A DNA stretch of 49,126 bases from positions 1 through 49,126 of the forward strand of contig DIHK01000039.1 of the NCBI GenBank assembly GCA_002420115.1, given 5' to 3'. The position numbers were made by a program, and so were the translations under genes. Below are positions 36,231 to 43,529 of the stretch, in pieces (within the stretch, counting starts at the first letter, position 1; each line of letters opens with the position of its first letter). The notes under the pieces are model-generated. The model searched no databases. It was not told where the DNA came from and saw only the letters and a list, made by a program, of their open reading frames with translations. The stretch is from Nitrospira sp. UBA5698 (GTDB lineage: Bacteria; Nitrospirota; Nitrospiria; Nitrospirales; Nitrospiraceae).

Positions 36231-39022
36231 GAGCGCTCCGTCAGGGACACGTTTTCAGGGGACTCATGCAGCCGGCACCACGTCGCTTCAGCGGTCTCAC
36301 GAACCATGCGATCCGGCTGGGCCATGGCGTCGCGGATGACCGCTTCGGGTACGGGCAGCCTTTGTTCGCCGATCACGTAGAGCGCACAGGTCACGAGCCA
36401 GGGATCGGGACCCTTCACGACCGGCGCGAGCATGTCGATGAGTGCGCCCTGGCCCGAGGAGAGATCGACTGCCGTTGCCTCCGGTCGCGTTGTCGAGCCT
36501 CGCCGGTCGATCAGCGGAATCAGGGTTCGTTTCAATGTCTCCGGAAGGAGCGAGTCCAGAAATTCAACGGCATGGTCTCGCACCCGCAGATCGTCGGACG
36601 TGACGCCATAATAGGTGTCGTGGATGTCCTTGATCGGAAACAGAAGCCCAAGCAGGCGAAAGATTAATTTGAGATTGTCCGCCCTCCGTTCTTCCACGAC
36701 TTGTTTGAACAATCGACTGCCCGGTGTCGGATCGGATGGGAAGGAATGTTGCTGCATCGTTTGGAGATGATGTTGTTCACGAATCTCGATCAGAAGGCGA
36801 GGTTCGATGAGCTGAAGATCGAACAGAAGCGACGCATCTCTCACTCTGAGCTTGTTCAGCGCTTTGACGAGGTGATACCGCGCGATGCGATCCTGCTCGT
36901 CGAGCCGCCTCATCAACCAGGCGACGGCCTCTGCGCCACCGATCGCTCCAACTACCTTCGGCAACCGCCGCCGTAATTCCACCGGTCGCCCCGGGTCGTC
37001 ATAGACACGGTCGAGTTCCGGGATGACGGAAGGGCCATATTGCGCCAGGGCATCGCCGGCTTCGCCGACGGTTCCGTTGCGCAAAAGCGCTGGGACGATG
37101 GCGAGCACGGCGTTCCACGGCTTGCGGCGAGCGACGCTGTGTAAGGCGGCTCTCGCGACGGACCTGTCGGCATCGCCTACCAGAGAGATCAGAATTCCAA
37201 TTTCATGAGATGACGGAGTCTCAATCCATCCCAGCGCCATGGCGGCCTCTCTTCGGTGGGTGACACCGCACGTTCCCTCGGTTGTGGCCAGTGCGGTCAG
37301 CACCTGCTGACCTTTTGCCCGAACGGCGCCGTGATCATCCTTCAACGCACAGACGACGGCGCCGGTGGTGATGCGCGGGTCATGACTGGCGAGCCAACCC
37401 TCAATCAACGGTTCCGGGCACCCCTTGGCCGCGCACACAAAGCGCATTGCATGCACTCGAATGGACAGATCAGGGTCTCCGATGGCTTCCTCCATCAAGG
37501 AAAGCGCGCGCGAGTCTCGGCCCTCGGCCAGCAATCGTACGGCGACCGCCCTTGCCGCAGGTCCCCGACGCGCGGCGACCTCCATCAACGCCGGGACGTA
37601 GGGCGTCACCGTTGTCTGCTCCAGCAGCTTCAAGACAGCCAGCGTACCGGGCTCGTCGGTCTCGTGTAGTCTGTTGGTCAACAATGCCACGGTTCCGGCC
37701 TCGGAAAAATTCAACGGAGATGGCCACGAATCCAGCCCTTTTGACTGAAGGCCCTCGCGAAGAGCTCGCATATACCGTTGCTGGCTCAAGGCCGCCAACG
37801 GAATCCAGAGGGTCAGTAGGACCATGGCCACCATACTGAGCTGGGATATTGTTAGAGAGAATACCGTCGTGGCGAGCAGCAGAATGAGGCCCCCGATTCC
37901 GCCCGCCGTCCGCTCCGTCACGCTATCGATGAACGCCTTGGCTTTCGTTTTGACCGACAACGGCAGAGGGACGTACAGCAGCTCGAGACCGGCCTTGTTG
38001 ACGGAGTAGCGGAAGCTGCCTTCGCTCAATTTCAGAAACGCCACAGGCGTGAACCCCGGCGACATGGCGACCGCGAGCGATCCGGCCAGCAGTGTGACGG
38101 GAAGAGCAAGCAACACGGCGCTGAGCCCCAGCGTTTGAACCACGAATCCGGTTGTGAGCAACTGCACCAGAAAGGAAACTACGCCCAGGCCCGCGTAGAA
38201 CGTGCCGAGAAATGCCGTGAGCGCGTCTTTGGAAGGATAGGCTTCTCGGATGATCGCCTTGAACTGGTAATCGACGAGCGTCGCGACCACTTCGCCCAAC
38301 GCGATCAGCCCAGCAATAATCGCGAGGTGACTTCCATAGCCCGCGAACCCGCTGGGGGGAGGCTTCCTTTCCTGCGGATCCACGCCATCCAAAGATGACG
38401 GAACGGCGTGGCGTGCTGGAACGGAGGCGCGAGTCATTCGATCCAACACCGCCACAAGGCCGCTGCAGGCGGCATAGCCGCCTGCAGCTACCAGCAGAAG
38501 TCCTTCCGTGCCGACGAGAACGGCCAACGATGTGGTCAGCAGTCCGCCCAGCGTCCCGCCGAGGATCGCGCCGGCCCCGATCACGCCGAACAGACGCTTG
38601 GCTTCGCGCGCCGTGAAGACGTGATTGGCGAACAACCACGACTGGGCCACCGTCAGCAGGCCATAGCCGCTGACCCAGAGATACAACGCGTAATACAGCC
38701 AGGGTGCCTCACCTGAGAGAACCAGCTGGAAGGCGAGCAGGACTGCCGCGCCGCCTAGGAACGTGGTGTGGAGCTGGGTGCTGATCGGCAAGCGGCGAAA
38801 GAAGTGCGCGTACAGCCAAGCCACCGCTCCGCTGAAGACCGCGACGAGGATATAGACGAGCGGGAGCTGGGCGACGCCCAACTTGTACAGGAACAAGGAA
38901 TCGCGGACCGCCTTCATCACGACGTAGGCCGCGATCAGCAGAAACATGCAGGAGAACATCAGGCCGGTGCGTGCATACTCATCGCTCCGAATATCGATTG
39001 CTCTTCTGAAGAGGTGCATCAT
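36224..39022 (-). CDS. ADP/ATP-carrier-like (NTT/MFS) transporter fused to HEAT repeats
   Basis: A 932-residue protein. Residues about 15-420 carry some twelve membrane helices with the nucleotide transporter-like start (RTGLMFSCMFLLIAAYVVMKAVRDSLF written in parts: MFSCMFLLIAAYVV, KAVRDSLFLYKLG) and AREAKRLFGVIGAGAILGG. Residues about 450-720 form repeated helical pairs of the HEAT/PBS-lyase type (VRLLAEGRDSRALSLMEEAI, AAMALGWIETPSSHEI, AALHSVARRKPW). The C-terminal 200 residues are soluble. Characterised relatives exchange ATP/ADP or other nucleotides; free-living members have no proven substrate. It follows the kinase-like lipoprotein by 24 bases and overlaps the cNMP gene. Confidence 0.85.
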   Translation of the reverse strand: MMHLFRRAIDIRSDEYARTGLMFSCMFLLIAAYVVMKAVRDSLFLYKLGVAQLPLVYILVAVFSGAVAWLYAHFFRRLPISTQLHTTFLGGAAVLLAFQLVLSGEAPWLYYALYLWVSGYGLLTVAQSWLFANHVFTAREAKRLFGVIGAGAILGGTLGGLLTTSLAVLVGTEGLLLVAAGGYAACSGLVAVLDRMTRASVPARHAVPSSLDGVDPQERKPPPSGFAGYGSHLAIIAGLIALGEVVATLVDYQFKAIIREAYPSKDALTAFLGTFYAGLGVVSFLVQLLTTGFVVQTLGLSAVLLALPVTLLAGSLAVAMSPGFTPVAFLKLSEGSFRYSVNKAGLELLYVPLPLSVKTKAKAFIDSVTERTAGGIGGLILLLATTVFSLTISQLSMVAMVLLTLWIPLAALSQQRYMRALREGLQSKGLDSWPSPLNFSEAGTVALLTNRLHETDEPGTLAVLKLLEQTTVTPYVPALMEVAARRGPAARAVAVRLLAEGRDSRALSLMEEAIGDPDLSIRVHAMRFVCAAKGCPEPLIEGWLASHDPRITTGAVVCALKDDHGAVRAKGQQVLTALATTEGTCGVTHRREAAMALGWIETPSSHEIGILISLVGDADRSVARAALHSVARRKPWNAVLAIVPALLRNGTVGEAGDALAQYGPSVIPELDRVYDDPGRPVELRRRLPKVVGAIGGAEAVAWLMRRLDEQDRIARYHLVKALNKLRVRDASLLFDLQLIEPRLLIEIREQHHLQTMQQHSFPSDPTPGSRLFKQVVEERRADNLKLIFRLLGLLFPIKDIHDTYYGVTSDDLRVRDHAVEFLDSLLPETLKRTLIPLIDRRGSTTRPEATAVDLSSGQGALIDMLAPVVKGPDPWLVTCALYVIGEQRLPVPEAVIRDAMAQPDRMVRETAEATWCRLHESPENVSLTERSC

Positions 39023-39046
39023 CTTTCTCGCACGGCCGTTGTCCGG

Positions 39047-40843
39047 TCAGGTCTCCCGATCAAGACCGATCAGATGAAATCGCCCGACCTCGGGGTTGAA
39101 TCGGAGGTATGCCGTCACTCCGTTGCTCCAATGACGTCCTCCATCATAGCTCGTCTGGATCTGGATCGAGGCCACGGACCGATCCTTCGCCGGATCTTCA
39201 GCCTGGTCCAACTGCAATCTCAGCGTCTGAACGAGCGAGGGGCTCAACAGTATCCTCGGCGCATCGATGATGTGCACTACAGGAATCACTTCGCGATCGA
39301 ATCCCGTGCGCACGTATCGTTGCATGGTATACCGGTAGACTGCGGTCTTGGTCGGAGCATAGCCGCGCGAAAGCGCCAGATTCTCGAATATGAGCGCTTG
39401 CTTGCTCGGTACTGTGTCCACCAACGCGAATCGTTCCAGCGGGTTGACGAGATTGAAATAATAGCGCCCAATCGTATCGCGACGGGCCTTCAACACGTCT
39501 GCCACATACCGTTCGGCTCGCGGGTCGGTGAACCCACCGGTATGCACGATGGTGTCGATATCTTCATCGGTGAAGGACGTCACGATCTTGGCCCCCCAAT
39601 AGCCGTCTCGTGCCGTTGCTTGAAGAAAAGCGGGATTGGGGTAAGTCGGTCGCCAGCGTACGGGATCGAAATGCTCCGATTCGAAGTACCCCACCGCCGG
39701 ATACTCCATCCGCATCGGAATTTCCCATGGCTTCACATAGAAGCCCGCCTCGATCAACGATCGACCGATGGTGCCGAAGTCAAGAAAATACTCGTTGCCG
39801 AAGCGTGTCAACTGGGGGTCGGCATTGTCGGCGCCCAACGTGGAAGAAAAATCAATGAGGTAATGCCGCAGATGCTTTGCTGCGGGATCGTACATATCGA
39901 GTGCGTTTGCCGCCTTGGTATCCGTATGATTCAAGAAGGCGGCGATGACTCGAAAGCCTCGTAGCTCGCGGCGGTTTTCGTGGCGGATACGGTCGTTGAG
40001 ATCGTCCGGTCTCCGGCCGACGTAGAGAAAGGGGCCTTTGGGAATTCCAGGAAGAAACTTGCTGGCCATGGCGCGAATGGTTCCATTGGGGCGATGCGGC
40101 ACACGTTTCATGATAGCCGCAAGATCGTCGTCGGTCATCTGTCGTGGAACGTGATAGCGGCCTCGAAACTTCGCCTTGGGGCCGACCAGGATACGCTTGG
40201 GATCGACGTTGACCAGATAATGTTCGGGAACGGCATAGCCGGCGGCATGCAGGAATCGTGAAGAAATCATTTCCGATGCGGTCGTCATTTCAGGGTGCAA
40301 CGGTGGGTCGAATTTCAGAAGGTACACGTCGCCCTTCGCATCCTGGATTACGAAGCCCGGTGTAGAGCCGAGGCTTTCTTTTGCGCTGATGGCTGTCCAA
40401 GGCCCGGCCATATCGGGGGCGCCATTGTCGGTCGTCGGACCGCCGGTCAGTTCATCCGAGGAGAGTCGAGTCCGGCCGTGCCGGTTCGTGAACCAGGTCG
40501 AGTCCGGAACGTCGCCGAAGGCATCGATGTTTTGGGCTTCCATCGGATCGGCGAGACCGATCCACGTCCCGACCGTCCGAAAGGACCGTCCCAGATTGAA
40601 GAGCTGTCCGATCCGGTAGAAGACCATTTTGTCCGTGCCGTCCCACAGAGCCCACTGCCCGTCGGTTTCTTCTTGCGGTTCCGGGATGGGCCGCCGATCG
40701 TCCGCCTGCGTGAGGATCGGTCGGTCCACCGCGGGCGCGCTGAAGCAACCGGTCAATACCCATGTTCCTGCCGTGAGGCTCAGACAAGCCAGTGTTCGGA
40801 TGTACGGTGAAGCCGGTCTCCCGACGGTTCCTAAGGTGGTCAT
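39047..40843 (-). CDS. lipoprotein with protein-kinase-like catalytic signatures
   Basis: From the ATG at 40843 (AAGGA seven bases upstream) this gives 598 residues. A signal peptide ends in a lipobox (VLTGC33), so the protein sits on the periplasmic or outer-membrane side. Residues 160-340 follow the order of a kinase fold: a loop and strands GSTPGFVIQDAKGDVYLLKFD with Lys177 as candidate ATP lysine, Glu191 in the next helix (TASEMISSRFLHAAGYAVPE), a catalytic-loop motif HTDTKAAN (306-313) of the form HxDxKxxN, and DFS (331-333) in the DFG position. HipA, FAM20 and PI3/4-kinase relatives share this order. The C-terminal 250 residues are of unknown fold. Kinase assignment is my inference from motifs; the neighbours include a nucleotide-carrier-like protein. 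Confidence 0.7.
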   Translation of the reverse strand: MTTLGTVGRPASPYIRTLACLSLTAGTWVLTGCFSAPAVDRPILTQADDRRPIPEPQEETDGQWALWDGTDKMVFYRIGQLFNLGRSFRTVGTWIGLADPMEAQNIDAFGDVPDSTWFTNRHGRTRLSSDELTGGPTTDNGAPDMAGPWTAISAKESLGSTPGFVIQDAKGDVYLLKFDPPLHPEMTTASEMISSRFLHAAGYAVPEHYLVNVDPKRILVGPKAKFRGRYHVPRQMTDDDLAAIMKRVPHRPNGTIRAMASKFLPGIPKGPFLYVGRRPDDLNDRIRHENRRELRGFRVIAAFLNHTDTKAANALDMYDPAAKHLRHYLIDFSSTLGADNADPQLTRFGNEYFLDFGTIGRSLIEAGFYVKPWEIPMRMEYPAVGYFESEHFDPVRWRPTYPNPAFLQATARDGYWGAKIVTSFTDEDIDTIVHTGGFTDPRAERYVADVLKARRDTIGRYYFNLVNPLERFALVDTVPSKQALIFENLALSRGYAPTKTAVYRYTMQRYVRTGFDREVIPVVHIIDAPRILLSPSLVQTLRLQLDQAEDPAKDRSVASIQIQTSYDGGRHWSNGVTAYLRFNPEVGRFHLIGLDRET

Positions 40844-40856
40844 CGTCCGATCCTTG

Positions 40857-42239
40857 TCAAAACCCGAACCCAAGCTTGGCTGCGCGCTGCTGGAGGAATT
40901 CCAGATTGCCGCGGAGCAAGGTCAATACGCCGTCTTCGCTCACCGCGACTTGGAATCGAAACCCGAACTTCCGGTTCGTCACGAATCGAAGACCGGCGCC
41001 GGCGGAATAGCGAAACAGTTTGAGTTGGAGATCCTTGTAGTCGCCGAACACCTGCCCCTCGTCGAGAAAGATGTCGCCTTCGACATCTTGCCAGACGGGA
41101 AAGCGCCATTCGACGTTGAAGAGCAGCGCGCCTTTGTCCTGCCAGCGTCCCCGGTCGAACCCTCGGAGCCCGTTATTCAGGTCCAAGAGATTCAATTCAT
41201 AGAAGGGAATGGCGCCTCCGCCCACCGTATCCTGCTTCGCGAGATACGCGCGCAGGAGCAGTACCCGATTGCCTTGGAAGACGGGAATATAGCGTTGGAC
41301 TTCCACCCGGTAGCCGAGGTAACGGAACTGATCGCGATCGACTTGATCGGTATAGGTGAACGCGCCCTCGACAAACCAGCCCCTCGTCGCCCGGAAGGGA
41401 TTGTCCCGCGAGTCATACCGCAGGCTCGGTTCGATGGCCAGCGCCGTCATGGAACTGTTGTTCCCTATGACGGACGCCGGTGTGGCTGGAAGCCGCCCCG
41501 ACGGTTTGGTATCGGCGATCAAGAGACGGCCCGTCAGTGCGGCGCTGATATTATCGAACAGCTTGCGACCGAGTGTCACGTCCCACGCCAATTGCTTGAG
41601 CTCGAAATTCGTTTGATCCCCCTCGGTCGCCCGATTCCCGCCGAGGAAAAAGTGGCTCTCGTCGAAATTCAGCCAGAAGGTGTTCGAATCGAGAAACCAT
41701 TGAGAACCGAATAACGAGGGATCTCGATAGGATAACTCAGCGACTTGATTCTCTCGGGTGGCGAGAATGTACGATAACCGTGCCTCTTTGTGTTCCCGGA
41801 ACAGATTGCTGTTGAACGCGGTGAACCCGATCCCGCTGCTCAACGTGCCACCAAGTGCGAACTTCGGAAAGACGCCGGCGGTTCGCTCGTCATTGAGGAA
41901 CAGATCCAACGCCCTGTTCATCAGATCATGTTGTTCGTAGGCGATGACAGCTTTCTTGAACGGATAGGCCAATCCGGTCCAAGCAGATTCAGGGGCAGCT
42001 AGAAGGCGGTTGGTCAGCGTGTTTTCCTTGTCTTCCGGCGGTTGCGTCTGGATGCGCTCTTCCTGCGGCGGCGCGGTTGCTCCCGCCGGCGGTTCGTCTG
42101 ATGCGGCTTGTTGGGAGACTTCCATCGGCGGAACGACCGGGGACGGTCTGGTCGCGCAGGCTGCCTGGAGGAGGAGTGTCAGGAGCAGCAGAGTCCTCAT
42201 GAATAGGAAGGGGATCACGTGTGTATGACCGACCGTCAT
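40857..42239 (-). CDS. Omp85-superfamily (surface antigen) outer-membrane barrel
   Basis: A 460-residue protein with a signal peptide (MRTLLLLTLLLQAAC if the ATG at 42200 is used; 42239 adds 13 residues). A Cys follows the hydrophobic core but the -3 residue is Gln, so lipidation is uncertain. After a Pro/Gln-rich linker (to about residue 75) the rest is a 16-strand type barrel: PSLRYDSRDNPFRATRGWFV is the classic surface-antigen motif, and LRGFDRGRWQDKGALLFNVEWRFPV holds the VRGF/Y-like lid-lock motif. No POTRA repeats are visible. It ends in Phe (LGFGF), as barrels do. It precedes the kinase-like gene by 13 bases. Confidence 0.84.
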   Translation of the reverse strand: MTVGHTHVIPFLFMRTLLLLTLLLQAACATRPSPVVPPMEVSQQAASDEPPAGATAPPQEERIQTQPPEDKENTLTNRLLAAPESAWTGLAYPFKKAVIAYEQHDLMNRALDLFLNDERTAGVFPKFALGGTLSSGIGFTAFNSNLFREHKEARLSYILATRENQVAELSYRDPSLFGSQWFLDSNTFWLNFDESHFFLGGNRATEGDQTNFELKQLAWDVTLGRKLFDNISAALTGRLLIADTKPSGRLPATPASVIGNNSSMTALAIEPSLRYDSRDNPFRATRGWFVEGAFTYTDQVDRDQFRYLGYRVEVQRYIPVFQGNRVLLLRAYLAKQDTVGGGAIPFYELNLLDLNNGLRGFDRGRWQDKGALLFNVEWRFPVWQDVEGDIFLDEGQVFGDYKDLQLKLFRYSAGAGLRFVTNRKFGFRFQVAVSEDGVLTLLRGNLEFLQQRAAKLGFGF

Positions 42240-42271
42240 GGTTGCCTGCCTACTGGTTGTCCGGCTTCGAA

Positions 42272-43243
42272 TCAGAACCGAACATCGATCGTGAAACCCA
42301 ATCCTCCCCGCGCGTCCGGGACGAACGGCAGAATGCTCCAGCCGGGAAGTATGTCCGGATGCTGATGGCGCCAGCTCAGTACCTTCCCAATGACGAACCC
42401 GAGCGCCGCACCGGCGAAGACATCTGAGGAGAAATGCTCGTTCGTGTGAATCCGTGACAATGAGATCAATGCCGCGCCTGTGTAGAGCAAGAACGGGACC
42501 GGTTGCGGATAGGCATCGGCGAATACGGCGGCCACGGCGAAGCTTCTGGCGGCATGGCTTGAGGGAAAGGATTTATCGAACCCCTCGAATGGTTCAAAGG
42601 TCTGTGTGTCCAGTCCGGCGCCCGGCCTGGCTCTGCCGACGGTAAACTTGGTCAGACCGACCAGCCCCTCGGTGAACATTTGCGCTTCGAGACCGACCAA
42701 TGCCGTTCTCATCAACTTGTTGCCTTCCTCATGTTGCCGGAAGAGCCATCCCGCGCCGATCAACGCGACATTCGCCCCTAACACAGTTCGGCTGAACCCG
42801 ATGGTCTCGAGGGTCCTCGCGATCTCATCGGTCGCCTCGGTGCGATTCTCCTGAAACGCCCGTTGAATGGTCTTGTCCGCCACCATGAGTCCGCCGATCC
42901 CGGCTCCGATCGCGCCCACGATGAGGGCGCCTTTTCCGTCGATCCGAAGAGGCGACGTGAACAGATATGTGGCATCATCCACGACCTGCGTTCCGAGCGA
43001 GCGCACGGTGTCGACAATCGGATTGCCGGGTGTCGGTTCATCGAGGCTTCGCGTCCCGATCGCCGAGCCACCCTCTGATCGACCTGGTGCGCAAGGGCCG
43101 ATCGTTCCATCGTCGCAGCCATACGAAAGACAAGGCCAGGTCGCCATTGCCGCCGTGAGTAATATGGCCGGCATTCTCCCATGCACAGCCTGTGAACGTT
43201 CGATGAACGGGATCCTCAACGAACCACCCCGTGAGAGAATCAT
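42272..43243 (-). CDS. PAP2 superfamily phosphatase, first gene of the envelope operon
   Basis: A 323-residue membrane-associated phosphatase from the ATG at 43243; an ATG at 43174 gives a cleaner signal peptide but a ribosome site that is too close. The three PAP2 motifs are complete: KFTVGRARP (199-207), PSSH (227-230) and SRIHTNEHFSSD (263-274). Helices lie around 105-122, 155-168, 230-243 and 250-265. Such enzymes dephosphorylate lipid phosphates or polyprenyl diphosphates on the periplasmic face. It is the first of six closely spaced genes, and a perfect TGTAA-N6-TTACA palindrome lies 52 bases upstream. Confidence 0.87.
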   Translation of the reverse strand: MILSRGGSLRIPFIERSQAVHGRMPAILLTAAMATWPCLSYGCDDGTIGPCAPGRSEGGSAIGTRSLDEPTPGNPIVDTVRSLGTQVVDDATYLFTSPLRIDGKGALIVGAIGAGIGGLMVADKTIQRAFQENRTEATDEIARTLETIGFSRTVLGANVALIGAGWLFRQHEEGNKLMRTALVGLEAQMFTEGLVGLTKFTVGRARPGAGLDTQTFEPFEGFDKSFPSSHAARSFAVAAVFADAYPQPVPFLLYTGAALISLSRIHTNEHFSSDVFAGAALGFVIGKVLSWRHQHPDILPGWSILPFVPDARGGLGFTIDVRF

Positions 43244-43294
43244 CTGCGCAGTCTATGTAGAGATCTGCTTATAGACTGGAGTGATACCGGCGTC

Positions 43295-43310
43295 TGTAAT
43301 CTTTCTTACA
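43295..43310. promoter_or_regulatory. perfect palindrome TGTAA-N6-TTACA before the envelope operon
   Basis: TGTAAtctttcTTACA is fully symmetric in its half-sites. It lies 52 bases before the PAP2 start in the 286-base gap that separates this operon from the sigma-54 activator gene. It also contains GTA-N8-TAC, the NtcA-type core, so a Crp/Fnr family regulator is the likely binder. The rest of the gap shows no gene. Confidence 0.65.
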
Positions 43311-43529
43311 TCTTCAAAATGAGGCTATTCCGGTGTGTCTTGGCGGCATTCATCGGAAACGAGGGCGATGGTGGTGAGCGCCTATCCATCACGATCAGGA
43401 ACGAGCAATAACGAGAAAGTGGGGGAACACGATAGGATTGCTGATCAGAGAGAACGGCTTGATCGGATACCGGAGAGACGATCGGGAGTCTGGGATGTAT
43501 CGATAGACCTGTGAGGGGATGTTGCGCGC

